From assembly GCA_031283795.1 (NCBI GenBank), contig JAITBB010000018.1, forward strand, positions 1 to 5,780: DNA of 5,780 nt, in the 5' to 3' direction. The translations under genes were made by a program, and so were the position numbers. The first letter of the stretch is position 1. Every line of letters starts with the position of its first letter. This document shows, in pieces, positions 1 to 4,382 of the stretch. Below the pieces are notes generated by a model. It was not told the DNA's origin and made no database searches. It was given only the letters and a program-made list of their open reading frames with translations. The DNA comes from Rickettsiales bacterium (GTDB lineage Bacteria > Pseudomonadota > Alphaproteobacteria > Rickettsiales > UBA1997).

Positions 1-1583
1 AGCACAACCGGCTTTGGAAACAGCGTTCTACAGAAATCTAGAGCTCTGGTCCTATCGGTAAAGTGGCCAGATCTTGGACAGTCAATCCCATAGTGTTCGA
101 CAATTCTGTTAACAGTCTCTATCGGTAGGCTGGACAGACTCCGTCCTTTTGCATCATCCACGGCGTCCTCCAGATCTCTGGGAACCCCTCTGGCCACATC
201 GACACTTCTCAACGGAATATTTCCAGTCCCGCCGGGTATCCTTCTCTTTAGAAGACCAAGCAGTCCTATCGCATCGGCTGGATACTCGAAATTGACTACA
301 TGGTTACTCTCCAGAATCTTCACACCTTTCTTTATCCGTTCTCCACCTAGGAATGATGTGAATATATTCACCCTGTCAGACCCCTTTGAGATCTTCACAA
401 TAGACTCCGCCGTACCCACCGGATCTGTAACCATCTGGGGTGTAAGAAGTACCAGTATATTTTCATATTCTCCACTTTCACAGAGCACATTCAGAACATT
501 TTCATATCTATCTGCTTTTGCATCACCTATAACATCTATAGGATTTTTAAGCGCCGCTTCGGGCGGCAGAACCGCTCTTAGCTTCTCCAGGGTCTGTTCG
601 GATGGTTCAGCCATATTTAGACCGTTCTCCTCACAGAGATCGCTCGATAGAACACCTACCCCTCCTGCGTTGGTGACAACGGCAATTTTCCCACCAAAAT
701 TCGAGTGTTTGCAATAGTGCAGAACTTCAATCAGACCAAATAACTCCCTTGTGTTATGGGCCTGCACTATGCCAGTCTCTCGGAATACGGACTCCAAAAT
801 TCTATAGTCCGGCGCCAGATTACCGGTATGAGACAAACTGGCAGCCCGGGCCTTGGATGATTTCCCCGGTTCAAGCACTATTATCGGCTTTGTTTTGACA
901 ACCTCCCGAGCAATTTTCAAGAATTCCTGTCCATTCTTCAGCGATTCTAGGTACAGTATGAACGTTGATACCCTCTTGTCATCTGCTAGAGCCTGAAGCA
1001 GTTCAGTTTCCGATAGGAGAGCCTTATTACCTATGGATATGAAATGAGAAAAACCTATTTTTTTCTTTCTTGCCCAGTCCAGCATAGCTGAACAGTAGGC
1101 GCCAGACTGGGAGATGAATGCAATGGTACCTTTTCTAGGAAAACCATCAGCAAAGCTGGCGTTTAGGTTATTGTGTGTGGATATGTGTCCCAGGCAATTT
1201 GGACCAAGCAAATTTATTCCATTATCTTTGCATTTACTGGCAATGGCATCCTCCAGTTCGTGATTCCCCACTTCGCCAAAGCCGGCCGTGATTATACTGA
1301 TATTCTTTGCCCTCTTCGCCACGCAGTCATCAACTACGCCCATGGCCAGTTTGCTGGGCACAACCACCACAACAAGATCCAAACTGCCGGGCACATCTCT
1401 GACACTGGCGTAGCAGTGCTTCCCATAGAGCTGTTGACCAGCATTTTTAGGATTTATGGCATGCAATTCACCCTTGTATTTAGCGGCTATGATATTATTA
1501 AACACAACAGACCCGAGTTTCGTGGATTCTGCCGATACACCAACAACGGCTATACTTCTAGGATTAAAAAAATTTTCTAACAT
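1..1583 (-). CDS. ADP-forming acetate/acyl-CoA ligase (acetyl-CoA synthetase, NDP-forming), C-terminus outside window
   Basis: The frame is open from ATG 1583-1581 through the left edge, giving 527 complete codons. Seen: an N-terminal CoA-binding Rossmann domain (about 1-130) starting FNPRSIAVVGVS, with LGPNCLG at 126-132. A succinyl-CoA-synthetase-like flavodoxin domain follows (about 150-290), with FISQSGAY at 156-163 and SLSHTGNLA at 249-257. By family knowledge His252 is the phosphorylated catalytic histidine. A second ligase-CoA domain (about 298-450) carries VTNAGG and NPIDVIGDA. From about 480 the sequence looks like the start of the ATP-grasp (beta) part. Family members interconvert acyl-CoA + ADP + Pi with acid + CoA + ATP in the cytosol; acetate is the usual but unproven substrate. 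Fused alpha-beta enzymes are about 700 residues, and Pat-type proteins add a C-terminal GNAT domain, which cannot be excluded here. The start is firm: no in-frame alternative lies between it and a TAG at 1622-1620, and the N-terminus matches the family. No Shine-Dalgarno is visible. It is divergent from tgt. Confidence 0.93.
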   Translation of the reverse strand, partial: MLENFFNPRSIAVVGVSAESTKLGSVVFNNIIAAKYKGELHAINPKNAGQQLYGKHCYASVRDVPGSLDLVVVVVPSKLAMGVVDDCVAKRAKNISIITAGFGEVGNHELEDAIASKCKDNGINLLGPNCLGHISTHNNLNASFADGFPRKGTIAFISQSGAYCSAMLDWARKKKIGFSHFISIGNKALLSETELLQALADDKRVSTFILYLESLKNGQEFLKIAREVVKTKPIIVLEPGKSSKARAASLSHTGNLAPDYRILESVFRETGIVQAHNTRELFGLIEVLHYCKHSNFGGKIAVVTNAGGVGVLSSDLCEENGLNMAEPSEQTLEKLRAVLPPEAALKNPIDVIGDAKADRYENVLNVLCESGEYENILVLLTPQMVTDPVGTAESIVKISKGSDRVNIFTSFLGGERIKKGVKILESNHVVNFEYPADAIGLLGLLKRRIPGGTGNIPLRSVDVARGVPRDLEDAVDDAKGRSLSSLPIETVNRIVEHYGIDCPRSGHFTDRTRALDFCRTLFPKPVV

Positions 1584-1905
1584 AGACGATGAGAAATTTA
1601 GATAAAGAATGGGCCATTCCTAGAATGTTTTCGTTTAAATTCAAGAAAAATAGCTTTCAAAGTATACATTTCCCAATAACTCATGCTATTCAGCATTACC
1701 TGAGAACCTCGATAGAAAAAAGACCGGATGGAGAAGCAGAGGAAATCTAGGGGCATCGTTTGATTTTGGTCATTCCGGGCCCTGGATTGGCACCTGACCC
1801 AGAATGGAAATAGCAACGATGGTTTGTAAATCTCGAACTGATTAAACCTCTTTGCTTTTAAATGAGAACACTCTAGGTTTCCTATGGAAATTTGATCACA
1901 CCAAA
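1584..1905. other. Divergent intergenic region between the CoA ligase and tgt
   Basis: I see no convincing gene or tRNA here. The only long frame crossing it, on the minus strand, resembles no protein and runs into tgt. The stretch must carry the promoters for the leftward ligase and rightward tgt, but neither is clear. On the plus side TTGGCA at 1787-1792 has only a poor -10 (TAGCAA, 1811-1816). On the minus side TTGGGA is followed 18 nt later by TATTTT. A broken inverted repeat (CATT at 1771-1774 with AATG at 1803-1806, and CTGG at 1782-1785 with CCAG at 1799-1802) could fold in a tgt leader RNA. It is imperfect and lacks a T-run, so I do not call a terminator. Confidence 0.5.
1607..1619. 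promoter_or_regulatory. Odd-length palindrome GAATGGGCCATTC, possible operator
   Basis: Two perfect 6-bp arms (GAATGG and CCATTC) flank a single central base, 24 bp upstream of the CoA ligase start codon. The 1-nt centre is too small for an RNA loop without opening the inner pairs, so a dimeric protein site on DNA is the more natural reading. The core TGGGCCA recurs in a second palindrome at 4304-4314 upstream of mfd. Regulatory function is inference. Confidence 0.25.
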
Positions 1906-3042
1906 GTGGAATTTGGATTAGAGATTCGGCAAGACCTGTTAGACTTTGAGAAGAATGGTCTGGCAAGACTCGGCACACTACATACGAAACATGGGGATAT
2001 AAAAACTCCAGCTTTCATGCCAGTAGCCACAGTCGCAGCTATGAAGGCTATGCACTTTGACCAGCTCAGAAGATGTGGCACAGACATCATTCTCTCGAAC
2101 ACCTATCATCTCATGATACAGGATAGATATAGAGTAATTGAGGATATGGGCGGGCTCCACAGATTTATGAATTGGCCCGAACCCATACTGACAGACTGTG
2201 GCGGATTTCAGGCCATGTCGTTGAGTAGACTAAATAGAATAGGAGAGAATGGAGTTGATTTTTCGTGCCATCTGAGTGGCAGAAAACATAGTCTGACTCC
2301 AGAATTTTCTGTAGAAATCCAGCACCGTCTCGATAGCACTATAGCCATGGCACTAGACGAATGCGTTAGACAGCCAGCTGACCGAGACTACACAGAAAGG
2401 GCTATGAAACGTTCCCTCAGATGGGCAAGACGTAGTAGAGACGCATTTGTCCCTAGGATCGGCTATGGACTCTATGGCATAGTGCAGGGAGGAGCTGATA
2501 GGGATCTCAGAGAGATATCCATCGGTGGTCTCGTGGACATTGGCTTTGATGGCTACGCCATAGGCGGTGATCTGTCCATAGACAACGGCTGGGAACTGAT
2601 GTTCAGTGTCTTGGACTATCTGGTTCCAATGATGCCCCAGGACAAACCAAGATATCTCATGGGAGTTGGTAAACCCATTGACATAGTTGGCTCTGTCCTG
2701 CGCGGCGTGGACCAGTTTGACTGTGTACTGCCGGCCAGAAGTGGAAGAAACGGCCAGGCCTTCACACGAAACGGAGTCATCAACATAAAAAACACGAGAT
2801 ACGGCCGCGACTCAAGTCCCATTGATTCCAAATGTGTCTGTACTGCCTGTAGGCAACACAGCAGATCCTACATTCACCACCTCTTTAGAACTCACGAACT
2901 ACTGGGAGCCATACTTCTTTCAGAGCACAATATCAGCCACTACCAGGCCCTTCTGTCCGCCATGAGGAGGCACATAGAAAACAGGAACTACCGGGAGTTT
3001 GTCGACGAATTTATGAGGAATGGAGCGAGAGATCTCTACTAG
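1906..3042 (+). CDS. tgt: tRNA-guanine(34) transglycosylase (queuine tRNA-ribosyltransferase)
   Basis: Exchanges guanine 34 for a 7-deazaguanine (preQ1 in most bacteria, queuine in some) in tRNAs for Asp, Asn, His and Tyr. With GTG 1906 as start the protein has 378 residues, close to the usual 370-390. An in-frame TTG at 1852 would give 396. Neither start has a good Shine-Dalgarno; I prefer GTG because homology begins just after it. Numbered from the TTG frame: general-acid/base Asp115 in ILTD, substrate-pocket Asp169 in LDEC, Gln212 in VQGG, and catalytic nucleophile Asp290 in QFDCVLP. Zinc ligands are Cys328, Cys330, Cys333 and His359, so all core residues are present. Odd: the near-invariant LTDSGGFQ reads LTDCGGFQ; the pocket loop usually GGLAVGE reads GGDLSIDN, with one extra residue; LMLRPG reads LMIQDR; CVLPTR reads CVLPAR. 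No other queuosine genes are visible. The stop is interleaved with that of gapR. Confidence 0.95.
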   Translation: MEFGLEIRQDLLDFEKNGLARLGTLHTKHGDIKTPAFMPVATVAAMKAMHFDQLRRCGTDIILSNTYHLMIQDRYRVIEDMGGLHRFMNWPEPILTDCGGFQAMSLSRLNRIGENGVDFSCHLSGRKHSLTPEFSVEIQHRLDSTIAMALDECVRQPADRDYTERAMKRSLRWARRSRDAFVPRIGYGLYGIVQGGADRDLREISIGGLVDIGFDGYAIGGDLSIDNGWELMFSVLDYLVPMMPQDKPRYLMGVGKPIDIVGSVLRGVDQFDCVLPARSGRNGQAFTRNGVINIKNTRYGRDSSPIDSKCVCTACRQHSRSYIHHLFRTHELLGAILLSEHNISHYQALLSAMRRHIENRNYREFVDEFMRNGARDLY

Positions 3043-3278
3043 AGCATACCAAGATAGCTCTTGTACATCTCCACAAGATCTTCCTCCTCCTTCAGATCAT
3101 CTATATTTCTCCTTCTGATCCCTATGACTTTTCTTATTATTTTAGGCTCAAAACCTAGTGCCGCAGCCTCCCTATAGATTTCAGCGACCTGGGAGGAGAG
3201 TTCCTTCTTCTCCTCCTCTAGGTGCTCAATATTATCCACCATCTGTCTCAGCCTTAGATCTATCTTTTTGTCTGACAT
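3039..3278 (-). CDS. gapR: GapR-family nucleoid-associated DNA-binding protein (DUF2312)
   Basis: A 79-residue protein. By family knowledge (Caulobacter GapR) it binds overtwisted, AT-rich DNA ahead of replication and transcription forks and helps topoisomerases and chromosome organisation. Seen: a mostly helical, highly charged sequence. A predicted coiled coil at about 8-38 (LRLRQMVDNIEHLEEEKKEL) leads into a Gly-Phe turn at 42-43, then a basic helix at 46-57 (KIIRKVIGIRRR) and an acidic/hydrophobic C-terminal helix ending SYLGML. This is the family order. The N-terminal tail is shorter than in Caulobacter. ATG 3278 is chosen over an in-frame TTG at 3290 because GGAG (3288-3285) sits 6 nt before the ATG. 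It lies 57 bp downstream of pyrH on the same strand, so co-transcription is likely, and it converges on tgt. Confidence 0.9.
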   Translation of the reverse strand: MSDKKIDLRLRQMVDNIEHLEEEKKELSSQVAEIYREAAALGFEPKIIRKVIGIRRRNIDDLKEEEDLVEMYKSYLGML

Positions 3279-3284
3279 TCTGTT

Positions 3285-3288
3285 CTCC
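3285..3288 (-). promoter_or_regulatory. Shine-Dalgarno GGAG of gapR
   Basis: GGAG reads on the minus strand 6 nt before ATG 3278. It decides the start, because it overlaps the alternative TTG at 3290 and could not serve it. It is the best-placed ribosome binding site in the window. Confidence 0.6.
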
Positions 3289-3335
3289 AATTAGTTAGCG
3301 GATCTGGCCGCATTACCCATATCCCCCAGGCTGAG

Positions 3336-4082
3336 CTATTTGCCCGCCTTCTCTACCACTACGGAATTGGATACGAGAGTATATTTACTGCTGTCTGACA
3401 GAGTATCCATCACTGAATTCTCTCCCATGAGTCTAAAAATTATTATTGGCATGTTGTTACTCTTGGCCAGAGCAAAGGCGGTCTGATCCATAATGCTTAT
3501 GTTCCTGCTGAGAACCTCGTCAAAGGTTATTGTTCTGTACCTCTCTGCCCCTGGAACAATTTTTGGGTCTTCGCTATAGACACCATCGACCTGTGTACCC
3601 TTAAGAACAACGTCACAGTGCATCTCCGAGGCTCTGAGGATTGAAGCCGTATCCGTGGTGAAGAATGGGTTACCGGTTCCACCCACAAACAGGACCACCT
3701 TTCCCTGTTCCACATATTCTAGGGCCTGTTTTCTGTTGTAGCTCCCACAGATTTTCTCAATCTCTAGAGCAGATTGGATTTCAACCGGGATTCCAACACG
3801 GGCCAGAAAGCTCTGTAGCGCTATTCCATTCATCACGGTAGCCAACATGCCCATATAGTCCGCATTTGCCCTTTCGATCATACTCTCGGAGCTGGAGTTA
3901 ATTCTAGGTACGCCTCTGAATATATTCCCCCCTCCAATCACCATACATATTTGCAACCCGGATCTGTACATCCGGGACACCTCATCAGCCAGTCTAGCCA
4001 TAACACCGGCGTCATAGCCAAAGCCCTTATCTCCCATAAGAACCTCGCCAGAAACTTTAAATAAAACTCTCTTAAAGTTCAT
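3336..4082 (-). CDS. pyrH: UMP kinase (uridylate kinase)
   Basis: Phosphorylates UMP to UDP with ATP, the committed step from de novo and salvage pyrimidines to UTP/CTP; bacterial enzymes are cytosolic hexamers of the amino-acid-kinase fold. The 248-residue product is of normal length (E. coli 241). Seen in order: the N-terminal strand MNFKRVLFKVSGEVLMGD with phosphate-binding Lys9 and SGE; IGGGNIFRG (49-57); ADYMGMLATVMN (74-85); TGNPFFTTDTA (136-146); VVLKGTQVDGVYSEDPK (158-174); and FDEVLSRNISIMDQTAF (187-203). All are hallmark PyrH blocks. The frame extends 12 codons upstream to ATG 4118, but the family starts at MxxKRVLxKxSGE, so ATG 4082 is chosen. Only a weak purine stretch (AGAGAT) precedes it. 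Neither rpsB-tsf nor frr, its usual neighbours, is adjacent; instead gapR follows and mfd diverges upstream. Confidence 0.97.
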   Translation of the reverse strand: MNFKRVLFKVSGEVLMGDKGFGYDAGVMARLADEVSRMYRSGLQICMVIGGGNIFRGVPRINSSSESMIERANADYMGMLATVMNGIALQSFLARVGIPVEIQSALEIEKICGSYNRKQALEYVEQGKVVLFVGGTGNPFFTTDTASILRASEMHCDVVLKGTQVDGVYSEDPKIVPGAERYRTITFDEVLSRNISIMDQTAFALAKSNNMPIIIFRLMGENSVMDTLSDSSKYTLVSNSVVVEKAGK

Positions 4083-4191
4083 ATCTCTATAAAATTTCTC
4101 TCTTGATAGGGAAACCATTTAAAAAATCAACAAAAAATTTTACCGTATGCGCCTTAGATATACCGGAGTCAAACCTACTATTGATGGATAA

Positions 4192-4203
4192 GGCCATATG
4201 GCC
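4192..4203. promoter_or_regulatory. Perfect 12-bp palindrome GGCCATATGGCC
   Basis: A perfect dyad, self-complementary over all 12 bases, lying midway between the divergent pyrH and mfd genes and about 23 bp upstream of the candidate mfd -35. Its symmetry would suit a dimeric regulator. No partner regulator is visible, and chance occurrence in a 5.8-kb window is possible. Confidence 0.25.
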
Positions 4204-4225
4204 AACGATCCGGGCAATCCCAACG

Positions 4226-4254
4226 CAGACATGTACATCTGGATTGATTATTAA
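4226..4254 (+). promoter_or_regulatory. Candidate sigma70-type promoter for mfd
   Basis: CAGACA (4226-4231, four of six matches to TTGACA) is separated by 17 nt from TATTAA (4249-4254, four of six matches to TATAAT), followed by A/T-rich sequence. Transcription would start near 4261 and give a leader of about 120 nt containing both hairpins described below. The match is modest, so this is a guess from spacing and position. Confidence 0.25.
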
Positions 4255-4274
4255 AAATAAAACTTTACTGTGTG

Positions 4275-4347
4275 AGGGTTTCCCTGCCTTGGCAGGGAGT
4301 TCATCTGGGCCAGACAAATGGCATATCCCTTTTCTCTAGGAAAGGGA
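4275..4347 (+). promoter_or_regulatory. Structured mfd leader: two hairpins with alternating AGGG/CCCT blocks
   Basis: Hairpin 1: TCCCTGCC (4281-4288) pairs perfectly with GGCAGGGA (4291-4298) around TT, equivalent to a stem capped by a CUUG tetraloop. Hairpin 2: 4326-4334 pairs with 4339-4347 (core CCCTTTTC with GGAAAGGG, one G-U) around TCTA. AGGG at 4275-4278 could pair instead with CCCT 4282-4285 across TTT, which would break hairpin 1. CCCT at 4327-4330 could also pair with AGGG at 4294-4297. Hairpin 2 is followed by an interrupted T-rich stretch, not a clean T-run, and no plus-strand gene ends here, so an ordinary terminator is unlikely. A leader element acting on mfd is inference. Confidence 0.4.
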
Positions 4348-4361
4348 CGAGTTCTTGTTTG

Positions 4362-4368
4362 TAAGGAG
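4362..4368 (+). promoter_or_regulatory. Strong Shine-Dalgarno TAAGGAG at unusual distance from the mfd start
   Basis: TAAGGAG closely matches the 16S anti-Shine-Dalgarno but ends 14 nt before ATG 4383, where 5-9 nt is usual. No in-frame ATG, GTG or TTG lies between. The TTG directly after it (4369) opens only a two-codon frame (TTG TTT TAG). Either mfd is translated inefficiently from a long spacing or a non-canonical start is used. Confidence 0.45.
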
Positions 4369-4382
4369 TTGTTTTAGTTGGT

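Larger units (their letters stand above)
4083..4382. other. Divergent intergenic region between pyrH and mfd
   Basis: Three hundred bases without a credible gene. Short open frames exist on both strands (plus 4103-4339, minus 4087-4317), but their products are unlike any family I know and lack a plausible ribosome site. The frame of mfd is interrupted by several stops here, the nearest being TAA at 4362-4364, and I recognise no UvrB-like or D3 sequence. The left third is A/T-rich (about 4117-4142), as expected near the pyrH promoter. A minus-strand TTGACT (4172-4167) could be its -35, but no good -10 sits 16-18 nt away. The middle has a 12-bp palindrome and a possible mfd promoter. The right third is a hairpin-rich mfd leader; all three are listed separately. 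Confidence 0.55.

Noticed and set aside
292..717. Plus-strand 141-codon open frame
   Set aside because: Antisense to the ligase-CoA domain, whose minus-strand reading has clear family motifs; the plus product is Ser/Thr/Pro-rich shadow sequence.
1173..1580. Plus-strand 135-codon open frame
   Set aside because: It lies entirely antisense to the well-conserved N-terminal part of the CoA ligase, its product resembles nothing known, and there is no ribosome site.
3298..3311. Small inverted repeat GCGG-6-CCGC between pyrH and gapR as a terminator
   Set aside because: Only a 4-bp stem and no T-run; it is unlikely to stop transcription between the two genes.
4140..4200. Possible tRNA on the minus strand (GGTTTGACTCC resembles a T-loop)
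   Set aside because: The flanking bases do not pair as a T-stem, and no anticodon arm or acceptor stem can be drawn.
4103..4339. Plus-strand open frame between pyrH and mfd, considered as a leftover of the missing Mfd N-terminus
   Set aside because: It is not in the mfd frame, and its translation shows no UvrB-like or D3 features; it also runs through the leader hairpins.
4326..4347. Rho-independent terminator
   Set aside because: The stem is good, but the following T-stretch is interrupted (ACGAGTTCTTGTTTG) and no plus-strand gene ends upstream; a leader hairpin is the better reading.
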